A DNA stretch of 14,337 nucleotides from an uncultured Cryomorphaceae bacterium (GTDB lineage Bacteria > Bacteroidota > Bacteroidia > Flavobacteriales > Schleiferiaceae). The stretch covers positions 1 through 14,337 of the forward strand of contig CAJWXO010000022.1 in assembly GCA_913049755.1 (NCBI GenBank). Reading direction: 5' to 3'. The position numbers and the translations under genes are program-made. The notes beneath the pieces are model-generated. The model ran no database searches, had not been told where the DNA came from, and saw nothing but the letters and a program-made list of their open reading frames with translations. Positions 8,069 through 14,337 of the stretch are shown here, piece after piece (positions within the stretch are counted from its first letter, which is position 1; each line of letters begins with the position of its first letter).

Positions 8069-8958
8069 CTTTGATATCTAACATATGGCACTATTTGAGC
8101 CCCAAATCCAGAATAAAACCTTGATAGACCAGATTCTTTACTCCCTTCAAAATCAAAAATCTCCCACCGTCCACATGAGAATATAATTAATTCATTAATC
8201 AATTGACTCATAGCATTACTATCTCGACCTTCTTGCGAAACTGCACTAAACAATAAGACAATTCTATTTCCAGAAAAAGCAACAAAAATACCTGCATGAA
8301 AGCGATTACCAGAACCGTATAAAGTCCAAACAGCACCTTTGCCTTTATGAAGAAGATGATACATGACTTGACTTAAGGAAGTGATAAATTTATCAGAAAC
8401 GGAATAGCGCTTACTTTGATATTGCTTGAATTCGCGAATTAATACATCTGGTGTATCATGCTCAAAAAGAGTAAGCTTTTGTTTCAAGGAAGATTTTATA
8501 TTTCTATTTATCTGTTTACTATAATTAGCATGAATCTTTTCATATCCGGGAGATAATTCTAACTCATAATTGGGGGCGATAGTAAAACGTTGTAATCTAT
8601 AATTCTTAAAATGCCAACCTTTCTTGATCTTCCCCCAGTCACTAGGTCGATGAAAAGAAATATCTATTTTCTTAAAATTCTTAGGTATTGAATCTAATGC
8701 TTTTAATATATGTTTTTTGCTACTCGCAGATCTTCCAATTGGGCCCCATTGTTGAATTCCAAAAGGCAAGTACCCTGTTTTAAGCCCGAAGACTCTTCTA
8801 AATGCAATAGGAATAGCTATATCTTCCCCAACTATTGCTCCCCATTGAATACCTAAAGCATCGCCATAACCCTCAGTATCATAAGGATATTTTTCCGGCG
8901 ATTCCCTATACAGTTTATCCCAAAATTCCATCGACCAGTCACCTTCCTGCCACCTCAT
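8053..8958 (-). CDS. FemAB/GNAT-like acyl- or aminoacyltransferase
   Basis: A 301-residue protein of the GNAT-fold FemAB/FemX-like group, whose members transfer an amino acid or acyl group to a cell-wall or surface-glycan amine. Support: an N-terminal half built as one acyltransferase lobe (YLPFGIQQWGPIG around 63-75), the FemAB-like basic stretch NYSKQINRNIKSSLKQKL (145-162), and a C-terminal segment FDFEGSKESGLSRFYSGFGA (268-287) followed by PYVRYQ, which matches the 'fDFeGs...gi.rFy.~FG' ending common in these proteins. No signal peptide or membrane helix is visible, so it is probably cytoplasmic. The start forms an ATGA overlap with the stop of the epimerase-deacetylase gene and the end overlaps the regulator gene by 16 bases, so all three are likely translated in coupled fashion. 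The donor and acceptor are not deducible; modification of the glycan made by the upstream enzyme is a reasonable inference. Confidence 0.75.
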   Translation of the reverse strand: MRWQEGDWSMEFWDKLYRESPEKYPYDTEGYGDALGIQWGAIVGEDIAIPIAFRRVFGLKTGYLPFGIQQWGPIGRSASSKKHILKALDSIPKNFKKIDISFHRPSDWGKIKKGWHFKNYRLQRFTIAPNYELELSPGYEKIHANYSKQINRNIKSSLKQKLTLFEHDTPDVLIREFKQYQSKRYSVSDKFITSLSQVMYHLLHKGKGAVWTLYGSGNRFHAGIFVAFSGNRIVLLFSAVSQEGRDSNAMSQLINELIIFSCGRWEIFDFEGSKESGLSRFYSGFGAQIVPYVRYQRWAIL

Positions 8959-11261
8959 TGTCTAGTTGAGTTTAGATAATCCTTAATTCCTTTTCGCCAA
9001 TTGATATATTTTCTATTCTCTCGATTCATATTCATATTAGGGCCAAATAATCGCCAGTGAGTAGCTATTGTCAGGCTAGCGCCATAGCGATCTGCAAGAG
9101 TTTTCCATTCTTGTAAAAAAGAAATTATTTCACTGGAAGTCAAATCCATAAGGTTTTGATCCATCACTGCAACAGGAACCCATGTCAGATACGGTAAACC
9201 ATAGTTATCAATAGCACCCTTGTCTCCACCGAACCATACAGGAAACGGAACCCCTATACCCGATCTGTATCCTGCCGTGTTTGGGTATTCTAAACTCCAA
9301 TCTTCTTGAACATTTGAGTTCTCTAATGCACTAAATGTTTCTGGTATCCTCATCCTTAAAAAATGAAACCTCGAGCGAACTACTTTTTGCCCAAGCAAAT
9401 TAATTAAAATATCAGTCTCAGTCTTTAACCAATTTGAATCAAGTTCATGTCCTGAATAAGTTGGGTGAATTCCCATACTAGGAAAATGCTTAAATATTTT
9501 TCGCATTCCTGCCTGAACTTTTTTACTCGTAATACTTGGTCCCCGGTCAAATTCGCCTCTTGATGGCCCTATCCAAGCAAAAAATTGAAATCTAATTTCT
9601 GAGTATGTTTTTTTAAACCAGATGAAGTTCTCGATTGAATCAAAGGGGTCAATTAAATCAAAACGTGCTTTTAATCTTCTCCATTTTCCGGAAATCAAAT
9701 CTATTATAAATCCTAAACTCCTGTGCATAGTTCCGTATCCTTTAAACGCATACAGGTGGTCTATATCAACAACGATAGTTACAGGAGGAGTATCTCTCGA
9801 CGCAAGAGTGAATTCTGGTCTAAAATGTTGAATGAATTTCTCAGCTAAAACATGTAGCTCTGGAATACCGGGGTGACTTTCTTTATCTAAAAAAGATCGA
9901 CAATAATTATCACCATAAAAACGCCCATGTTCATCAAGTGCTGTTGAATTCCATTCCTCGCTTCTACTTGCACCGTATGCAATCAATGCCAAATAATCAT
10001 TCTGCATATCCGCTGTGAGAAAATTACTTTCATTTGTCCAGAGCTCCATGGCTTCATCTGAAGCCCATAAATTACTTTTTGGCCATGATATTCCCTCTTC
10101 ACTCCAACTTAATTTAATTCCGGTGATGCGGCGAATTATTTCACCTACAAACATTAATCGATTATCATTTTCATCTCCGTTAAGGGTTAATAAGTTCGGG
10201 CTTATAGATTTTTCACCGACCCATAAAGCTTTAGCAATTTTTTCAGCTGCATTTCCATCTCCATAGATAGGTGTAAATTCTTTTGGAACATACTCGCTAA
10301 TTATTCTCATAATGGAAAAAGCCATTTCTTTTGAGGATTTGTATTCATTTTGATCGATAAGAAATGAATTACCAGTATCCAAAAGCTCTTTCCATTCAGT
10401 TTCCGATCGCAAAACAATACAGGGTCTTTTTAAAAAATATGCCTCTTTCTGTAGACCACCAGAATCAGTAATAACCCACTCAGAATCTTCAAGTTCCTTA
10501 ATCAAATCCCCATGGCTTAAAGGATCGATATAATTAATATTTTTCGGCAAATCATTTGAATTAATGAACTGTCGCAATCGAGGATGAATTGGCCAAATCA
10601 AAAGATAATCTTTAGATATTTTATCTAGAGCTGCAATTATTTTATTTCTGATTTTTACATCATCAACATTTATATTTCTGTGCAGCGTAACGAGTATTTT
10701 CCTCGGAGAAAAAGACTTTTTTTTCCTTGACTTTAGGTTATCTAGCATGATATCTCCTGAGAGAATAGTATGAAGTTTGCCACGATCTAGCCCTTCACGC
10801 TTTAATTGGAAAAACGCACTACTCGATGGAGCGAAATGCCAATCACTAAGGAGATCTGTATTTAATCTGCAAGACTCCTCTGGCATATTAGTATTGAAAC
10901 TTCTTAGTCCCGCTTCAACATGAGCTAAAGGTAATCTCAACCTATTTGCTGATATGGCTCCTAGAATTGTAGAATTAGTATCACCATATACAACAACAGT
11001 ATCTGGGCTAACAGAAGACAAGTGAGTCTTTAAGAGATCCAGCATTTTTAATGAAAATGTTTCTCCTTTTAATGGAGGATCCCATTTAAAAACGAAGTCT
11101 GGTTTAATTCCAAAGTCATTAAAGAAGACGTCACTCATCCCCTCTTCCCAATGTTGACCTGTATGAATGATGTATTGCGGCGCCCCTTCTTTACCTAAAG
11201 CTCTATATAATGGTAAAAGTTTAATAAACTGTGGTCGAGCGCCAACGATATGTGCAATCAT
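8955..11261 (-). CDS. Fusion of UDP-GlcNAc 2-epimerase (WecB-like) with a DUF7033/polysaccharide deacetylase-like module
   Basis: One uninterrupted 768-residue frame joins two enzymes. Residues 1-about 348 are a non-hydrolysing UDP-GlcNAc 2-epimerase (UDP-GlcNAc to UDP-ManNAc) with GARPQFIK (Arg9, Lys14), VYGDTNS (Asp94), HVEAGLRS (Glu116), MPEE (Glu128/129), LVTLHRN (His194) and the UDP-binding DSGGLQKEA (266-274). These correspond to E. coli WecB Arg10, Lys15, Asp95, Glu117, Glu131 and His213. A linker of about 18 residues follows. The C-terminal half starts with RLMFVGEIIRRITGIKLSW (368-386), as in DUF7033, then a deacetylase-like domain: VVDIDHLYAFKGYG (Asp499, Asp501), FFAWIG, GIHPTYSGHELD (His599, His605), SRFHFLRMRIPETF and YRSGIGVPFPVW. 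This departs from the classical NodB HxxxH motif, so deacetylase activity is uncertain. No signal peptide: cytoplasmic. It heads the operon with the FemAB-like gene (4-base overlap). Confidence 0.9.
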   Translation of the reverse strand: MIAHIVGARPQFIKLLPLYRALGKEGAPQYIIHTGQHWEEGMSDVFFNDFGIKPDFVFKWDPPLKGETFSLKMLDLLKTHLSSVSPDTVVVYGDTNSTILGAISANRLRLPLAHVEAGLRSFNTNMPEESCRLNTDLLSDWHFAPSSSAFFQLKREGLDRGKLHTILSGDIMLDNLKSRKKKSFSPRKILVTLHRNINVDDVKIRNKIIAALDKISKDYLLIWPIHPRLRQFINSNDLPKNINYIDPLSHGDLIKELEDSEWVITDSGGLQKEAYFLKRPCIVLRSETEWKELLDTGNSFLIDQNEYKSSKEMAFSIMRIISEYVPKEFTPIYGDGNAAEKIAKALWVGEKSISPNLLTLNGDENDNRLMFVGEIIRRITGIKLSWSEEGISWPKSNLWASDEAMELWTNESNFLTADMQNDYLALIAYGASRSEEWNSTALDEHGRFYGDNYCRSFLDKESHPGIPELHVLAEKFIQHFRPEFTLASRDTPPVTIVVDIDHLYAFKGYGTMHRSLGFIIDLISGKWRRLKARFDLIDPFDSIENFIWFKKTYSEIRFQFFAWIGPSRGEFDRGPSITSKKVQAGMRKIFKHFPSMGIHPTYSGHELDSNWLKTETDILINLLGQKVVRSRFHFLRMRIPETFSALENSNVQEDWSLEYPNTAGYRSGIGVPFPVWFGGDKGAIDNYGLPYLTWVPVAVMDQNLMDLTSSEIISFLQEWKTLADRYGASLTIATHWRLFGPNMNMNRENRKYINWRKGIKDYLNSTRQ

Positions 11262-11359
11262 AAAACATCCTGATAAATAACCAATCAGCCTAAAGGCATA
11301 GCTAAACTAATCTTTAAAACCGAAATTATAATTTAAAATAATAGAATATGCAAATGGGT

Positions 11360-11389
11360 AAAAAAAAAGCCGCTCATTTAAAGCGGCTT
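11360..11389 (-). terminator. Rho-independent terminator after rpsT
   Basis: Read on the minus strand, AGCCGCT (11388-11382) and AGCGGCT (11374-11368) form a perfect 7-base-pair stem around a 7-base loop, extendable by one A-T pair, followed by nine T residues to 11360. It lies 15 bases past the rpsT stop and should end the tRNA-Glu-rpsT transcript, and any read-through from proS, before the epimerase gene. Confidence 0.93.
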
Positions 11390-11404
11390 GTCAAAATTAA
11401 AATG

Positions 11405-11659
11405 CTATTTTAAGCTATTGACATATTTCGTTAAACTAGACTTTAAATTTGAAGCTTTATTCTTATGAATAATATTTCTCTTAGCCAGTTTATCAAGAGC
11501 TGATGACACCAATGGCAATTGAACCGCAGCAGCAACCGCATCGGTCATAACTCTCAGCGAGCGAATAGCATTACGAGTAGTTTTATGATAATACTTATTG
11601 TGCACACTTTTCTTATGCATTTGACGTATTCTCTTTATTGCTGATTTATGATTTGCCAT
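11405..11659 (-). CDS. rpsT: 30S ribosomal protein S20
   Basis: Primary-binding small-subunit protein that contacts 16S rRNA and helps early 30S assembly. The 84 residues match the usual S20 length (87 in E. coli). The start MANHKSAIKRIRQ and the lysine/arginine-rich helical composition are diagnostic, with the conserved KTTRNAIRSLR region (26-36) and a C-terminal helix HKNKASNLKSSLTKYVNSLK. The gene begins 35 bases after the tRNA-Glu 3' end. Its leader is A-rich (AAAAAAAAAGAAGAGAACAT on the sense strand) and has no strong Shine-Dalgarno sequence. It is probably freed from a tRNA-mRNA precursor by tRNA 3'-end processing. A clear terminator follows. Confidence 0.98.
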   Translation of the reverse strand: MANHKSAIKRIRQMHKKSVHNKYYHKTTRNAIRSLRVMTDAVAAAVQLPLVSSALDKLAKRNIIHKNKASNLKSSLTKYVNSLK

Positions 11660-11694
11660 AATATATTTTTTCTATGTTCTCTTCTTTTTTTTTG

Positions 11695-11768
11695 TGACCC
11701 GTACGGGATTCGAACCCGTGATCTTCTCCGTGAAAGGGAGATGTCCTAAACCGCTAGACGAACGGGCC
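11695..11768 (-). tRNA. tRNA-Glu (anticodon UUC)
   Basis: The minus strand folds as a 74-base cloverleaf. The acceptor stem is GGCCCGT with ACGGGTC (one G-U pair at position 2) and discriminator A. The anticodon stem TCTCC/GGAGA encloses the loop CTTTCAC, with anticodon TTC at 11734-11732. The T-arm is CGGGTTCGAATCCCG. The CCA end is not encoded. It sits 61 bases after proS and 35 before rpsT, on the same strand as both. Confidence 0.97.
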
Positions 11769-11785
11769 AAATGATTTTGGGAGTG

Positions 11786-11793
11786 CAAATGTA
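11786..11793 (-). promoter_or_regulatory. Bacteroidota -7 promoter element for tRNA-Glu-rpsT
   Basis: The minus strand reads TACATTTG, an exact TAnnTTTG match in the proS-tRNA gap. Transcription would start near 11779, about 10 bases before the mature tRNA 5' end at 11768. No TTG lies at the usual -33 distance. The position makes it likely that tRNA-Glu and rpsT can be expressed independently of proS. Confidence 0.5.
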
Positions 11794-11817
11794 TTACAAA
11801 ATCTGCATTAGTTCACT

Positions 11818-11839
11818 AGCATATTTAATTTAATATGCT
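11818..11839. repeat. Inverted repeat spanning the proS stop codon
   Basis: AGCATATT and AATATGCT form perfect 8-base arms around a 6-base centre, and the proS TAA (11832-11830) lies in the centre. The transcript could fold into an AT-rich hairpin at the end of proS. No T-run follows on the minus strand, so it is not a standard intrinsic terminator. It may instead stabilise the 3' end or act as a pause site. Confidence 0.55.
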
Positions 11840-13302
11840 CTTGCAAAAAGAACTCTTTCACTAGAATGGTTACCGGTAAGTATACACAACCCATCTTTTT
11901 TTTCATTATTCAAGGGAATGCATCTTATCGTTGCCTTAGTTATTTCTTTGATTTTATTTTCAGTATCTGATGTTCCATCCCAATGAGCAGAAACAAAACC
12001 TCCTTTATCTAACGCTAATTTAAAAGAGTCCCAATTATCAACAATATGTATGTTATCCTCCAATGATGCTTTGGCTTTAATAAATAATTGTTCCTGAATT
12101 TCATTAAGTAGTGACTCAATGTGCGAATCTACTATTTCCAACTTAACAGACTCTTTTGACAAATTATCACGTCTAGCGACTTCAACTGTTCCTCTCTCTA
12201 AATCACGGGGTCCAATCGCAATTCTAACAGGCACACCTTTAAGCTCATATTCATTAAACTTCCATCCAGGCTTGTAGCTATCTCTGTTGTCATATTTGAT
12301 CCGGATACCTAATTTTTTCAGCTTTTCTGAAAGACCTTTAACTACCGCATCTAGCTTTAGGAGTTCCTCTTCACTTCGGTAAATTGGAATAATAACCACC
12401 TGAGTCGGAGCTAATTTAGGAGGTAAGACTAAACCGTTATCATCAGAGTGAGTCATTATTAAAGCTCCCATTAATCTTGTACTAACTCCCCACGAAGTTC
12501 CCCAAACATACTTCATTTCGCCATCCTTATCTTGAAACTTAACATCAAATGCTTTGGCAAAATTCTGACCAAGAAAATGAGAAGTGCCTGCCTGCAGAGC
12601 TTTACCATCCTGCATCAACGTTTCAATACAATAGGTTTCTAGCGCTCCAGCAAATCGCTCATTAGATGACTTAGTGCCTCGAACTACAGGGATAGCCATG
12701 TGCTCCTCAACGAAATCTCCGTAAACATCAAGCATCTGTTTTGCTTCAAAAATCGCCTCATTTTCGGTAGCATGAGCTGTATGCCCTTCCTGCCATAGGA
12801 ATTCAGATGTTCTTAAAAATAGACGGGTACGCATTTCCCACCGCACGACATTTGCCCACTGATTAACTAAAATTGGCAGATCTCTGTAACTCTGAACCCA
12901 TTTTTTATATGTATCCCAAATAATGGTCTCAGAAGTAGGTCTAACAATTAATTCTTCTTCTAGCTTTGCTGTTTCATCAACAACAATTCCGGGTCCATCC
13001 GGATTGTTTTTTAACCGATAATGAGTTACAACGGCACATTCTTTGGCAAAACCTTCAACGTGATCTGCTTCTTTTGAAAAGTGACTTTTCGGGATAAACA
13101 AGGGGAAATAGGCATTAACATGACCTGTTTCCTTAAAGCGGTGATCAAGTTCAGCTTGAATTTTTTCCCATATCGCAAAGCCATATGGTTTAATTATCAT
13201 ACATCCTCTAACGCCGGAATTATCGGCTAAATCAGCCTGAATAACCAAATCATTATACCAACGACTGTAATCGTTTTTTCTAGGGGTAAGGTTCTTTGCC
13301 AT
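11830..13302 (-). CDS. proS: Prolyl-tRNA synthetase, archaeal/eukaryotic-like (type 3)
   Basis: Class II aminoacyl-tRNA synthetase that charges tRNA-Pro. At 490 residues, without the INS editing domain of the E. coli-type enzyme, it belongs to the shorter archaeal-like class common in Bacteroidota. Landmarks: [17 protein letters not shown] (33-49), RPTSET (121-126), motif 2 region [20 protein letters not shown] (154-173) with HTAHAT, motif 3 region [20 protein letters not shown] followed by [12 protein letters not shown], then the anticodon-binding domain (QVVIIPIYR onward) and the C-terminal domain ending RVLFARAY. In related enzymes such as Thermus ProRS the terminal Tyr reaches the active site. 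Of the C-terminal zinc-site cysteines only two are obvious (ATIRC and GLC); the usual HWCG reads HWDG, so zinc binding may be lost. It is transcribed away from the lipoprotein gene at 13361 and precedes tRNA-Glu and rpsT. Confidence 0.97.
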   Translation of the reverse strand: MAKNLTPRKNDYSRWYNDLVIQADLADNSGVRGCMIIKPYGFAIWEKIQAELDHRFKETGHVNAYFPLFIPKSHFSKEADHVEGFAKECAVVTHYRLKNNPDGPGIVVDETAKLEEELIVRPTSETIIWDTYKKWVQSYRDLPILVNQWANVVRWEMRTRLFLRTSEFLWQEGHTAHATENEAIFEAKQMLDVYGDFVEEHMAIPVVRGTKSSNERFAGALETYCIETLMQDGKALQAGTSHFLGQNFAKAFDVKFQDKDGEMKYVWGTSWGVSTRLMGALIMTHSDDNGLVLPPKLAPTQVVIIPIYRSEEELLKLDAVVKGLSEKLKKLGIRIKYDNRDSYKPGWKFNEYELKGVPVRIAIGPRDLERGTVEVARRDNLSKESVKLEIVDSHIESLLNEIQEQLFIKAKASLEDNIHIVDNWDSFKLALDKGGFVSAHWDGTSDTENKIKEITKATIRCIPLNNEKKDGLCILTGNHSSERVLFARAY

Positions 13303-13345
13303 TTTTAAATGGTATAGATTTTGAATTACTAATTATATACTAAGG

Positions 13346-13353
13346 CAAAGGTA
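13346..13353 (-). promoter_or_regulatory. Bacteroidota -7 promoter element of proS
   Basis: The minus strand reads TACCTTTG, matching TAnnTTTG exactly, in the 58-base gap between proS and the divergent lipoprotein gene. A TTG occurs 15 bases upstream (13371-13369), slightly closer than the usual -33 spacing. The predicted leader of proS would be about 37 bases. Confidence 0.5.
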
Positions 13354-13360
13354 CTTCATC

Positions 13361-14337
13361 ATGAGACACAAGTTTTTAACTCTTTTAAGCATTTTAACTT
13401 TAACTAGCTGTTTGATTCAGAATCCAAATGAACTGAGTTCATTTGATGACGGTATTTATTCATGGAACCCTTATCCGAATCAATATTTTGGCTATTTAAG
13501 TTTAGAAGATGCCTATTCAAATTCATACGCTCAAGATGATTTTCATGATGGATATGAAGAGGGTTACTTTGACGCAGAGAATTGGAGATATTCAAGCCCC
13601 TATATTTCTTTCAGGTCAACAAGGAGGAATTGGTCTTACAATAAAAATCCATTTTTTCCTTCTTATTACCATGGTTTTAATAACCCATGGAATTATGGAT
13701 ACAGTTATTCTTATGGATTAAACAACAATTGGAATTATGGATTCAATAATCCCTATGGGCTCAATGATCCATGGAGTTATCGGAGGTTTGGGTATGGTTA
13801 TGGATTTAATAATTCATGGTACGGAAATACATATAACTGTTTTGGCTGTAACAATGAATGGAATAATAACAACGGTTGGAATAATATAGACAATAACGGG
13901 AGCAGCAGCCCCGATCCTGTAACATCAAATATTTCTATTCGCAGACTCAATTTAAATAGTGGTTCACCCGCTAGAAGACCAAGTATAACAAATAAACTTA
14001 ATGGTGGTCGAGTCCTAAATCCTAAAATAACGGAATCTAGAAGTGATATTCAAGAAATTCAAATGAAAGTTGGCGATTTAGACATGTTCAACATTGAGTC
14101 TGAGTCTGGAAAGAAAAAGAAGTTTACTTCATTACTAGAACTCAAAGAAGATATAGAATCAAATCGATTAAATGATAATAACAGAAATGCATCAAATGCA
14201 AAGCATAGTAATGATAGGTCTAATAATTCTGGATCTCTAAACAATAGACCTCTAAATACCAGATCTTCTAATACCAGATCTTCTAATACCAGATCTCCTA
14301 ATACCAGATCTCCTAATACCAGATCTCCTAATACCAG
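13361..14337 (+). CDS. Putative Asn-rich repeat lipoprotein, N-terminal 325 codons (3' end outside window)
   Basis: The frame opens at ATG 13361 and runs to the window edge without a stop. The start MRHKFLTLLSILTLTSC is a short lipoprotein signal peptide with lipobox LTSC, so Cys17 should be lipidated and the protein exported to the periplasm or outer membrane. An acidic/aromatic segment follows (DDFHDGYEEGYFDAENW, about 63-79). Next is a Tyr/Trp/Gly/Asn-rich region (106-about 175) made of 14-residue repeats of the type [FL]N[ND]xW. After a CxxC (NCFGC), a Ser/Asn/Arg-rich stretch and a more ordinary charged segment (LLELKEDIESNRL), it ends in the window in NTRS(S/P) five-residue repeats. I recognise no catalytic domain and no named family. 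The composition suggests an extended, low-complexity surface or matrix protein. The gene is divergent from proS, 58 bases away. Confidence 0.75.
   Translation, partial: MRHKFLTLLSILTLTSCLIQNPNELSSFDDGIYSWNPYPNQYFGYLSLEDAYSNSYAQDDFHDGYEEGYFDAENWRYSSPYISFRSTRRNWSYNKNPFFPSYYHGFNNPWNYGYSYSYGLNNNWNYGFNNPYGLNDPWSYRRFGYGYGFNNSWYGNTYNCFGCNNEWNNNNGWNNIDNNGSSSPDPVTSNISIRRLNLNSGSPARRPSITNKLNGGRVLNPKITESRSDIQEIQMKVGDLDMFNIESESGKKKKFTSLLELKEDIESNRLNDNNRNASNAKHSNDRSNNSGSLNNRPLNTRSSNTRSSNTRSPNTRSPNTRSPNT
13676..13885 (+). repeat. Imperfect 42-base (14-residue) repeats inside the lipoprotein gene
   Basis: Five successive units begin at 13676, 13718, 13760, 13805 and 13847 and start FNNPW, LNNNW, LNDPW, FNNSW and CNNEW. 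Spacing is 14, 14, 15 and 14 residues, and units usually end in YG or FG. DNA identity is modest while the amino-acid pattern is kept, so the array looks old and under protein-level constraint rather than freshly expanded. Confidence 0.7.
14255..14337 (+). repeat. 15-base tandem repeats encoding NTRS(S/P), running off the window
   Basis: Copies of AATACCAGATCTYCT start every 15 bases at 14255, 14270, 14285, 14300, 14315 and 14330; the last is cut by the window end. The only variable base turns TCT (Ser) into CCT (Pro) at the fifth codon. Near identity between units points to recent expansion by slippage or unequal recombination, unlike the older 42-base array upstream. A degenerate unit (ctaaacaatagacct) precedes the array at about 14237-14251. 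Confidence 0.92.

Noticed and set aside
8955..11261. The 768-residue frame as an assembly error joining two genes
   Set aside because: Cannot be excluded without other genomes, but the frame is continuous, the linker is natural-looking, and both halves keep complete motifs with no compensating frameshift signs.
11291..11300. Short dyad GCCTAAAGGC upstream of the epimerase gene as an operator
   Set aside because: Four-base arms are too short to separate from chance and no second copy was found.
11302..11309. TAGTTTAG on the minus strand as promoter of the epimerase-deacetylase gene
   Set aside because: It has one mismatch to TAnnTTTG and no TTG at -33; such near matches are frequent in AT-rich DNA. 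The operon needs a promoter here, but this site is not convincing.
13509..13721. 70-residue plus-strand frame within the lipoprotein gene
   Set aside because: It is in a different frame from the signal-peptide-bearing frame that stays open to the window end, and it arises from the same repetitive bases.
14255..14337. The terminal repeats as a CRISPR array
   Set aside because: Units are 15 bases and directly contiguous with no spacers, and they are in frame with the lipoprotein.

Overview
The window reads as a low-GC member of the Bacteroidota, probably Flavobacteriales-like. The reasons are the gene families (a fused IcmF-type mutase, a DUF3822-like gene directly before rsmD, a short RecD-like helicase, a YjjG-like HAD phosphatase, an archaeal-type ProRS, an OxyR-like regulator), scarce Shine-Dalgarno sequences, and several matches to the Bacteroidota -7 promoter element TAnnTTTG. 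No phage, IS element, CRISPR array or clear foreign island was seen. Coding density is very high and no gene-free stretch exceeds 150 bases.

Layout. 1-2395 (-): N-terminal 798 codons of icmF, a fused B12-binding / G-protein / acyl-CoA mutase; the 3' end is outside the window. 2446-4594 (-): a YjjG-like HAD hydrolase overlapping the end of a RecD-like SF1 helicase. 4654-6560 (+): a compact operon of a membrane-anchored unknown protein, a DUF3822-like protein and rsmD. rsmD overlaps the converging rdgB gene by 38 bases. 6523-11261 (-): rdgB, an OxyR-like LysR regulator, a FemAB/GNAT-like transferase and a 768-residue protein joining a UDP-GlcNAc 2-epimerase to a DUF7033/polysaccharide-deacetylase-like module. 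The last three genes overlap end to start. 11360-13302 (-): proS, tRNA-Glu(UUC) and rpsT, ending in a clear intrinsic terminator. 13361-14337 (+): the 5' part of an Asn-rich, repeat-built putative lipoprotein cut by the window edge.

How the genes fit together. Much is housekeeping: translation (proS, tRNA-Glu, rpsT, rsmD), nucleotide-pool cleaning (rdgB, the HAD phosphatase) and DNA metabolism (the RecD-like helicase). IcmF belongs to branched-chain and short-chain acyl-CoA metabolism. The more distinctive part is the cell-surface block at 7163-11261. There a sugar-nucleotide epimerase fused to a deacetylase-like module is translationally coupled to a FemAB-like transferase, then to an OxyR-family regulator without the usual peroxide-sensing cysteines. 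The second is the terminal lipoprotein, which carries two unrelated tandem repeat arrays (14-residue [FL]N[ND]xW units and 5-residue NTRS(S/P) units). No complete new defence or mobile system was found; the best candidates for something undescribed are the fusion operon and the repeat lipoprotein.
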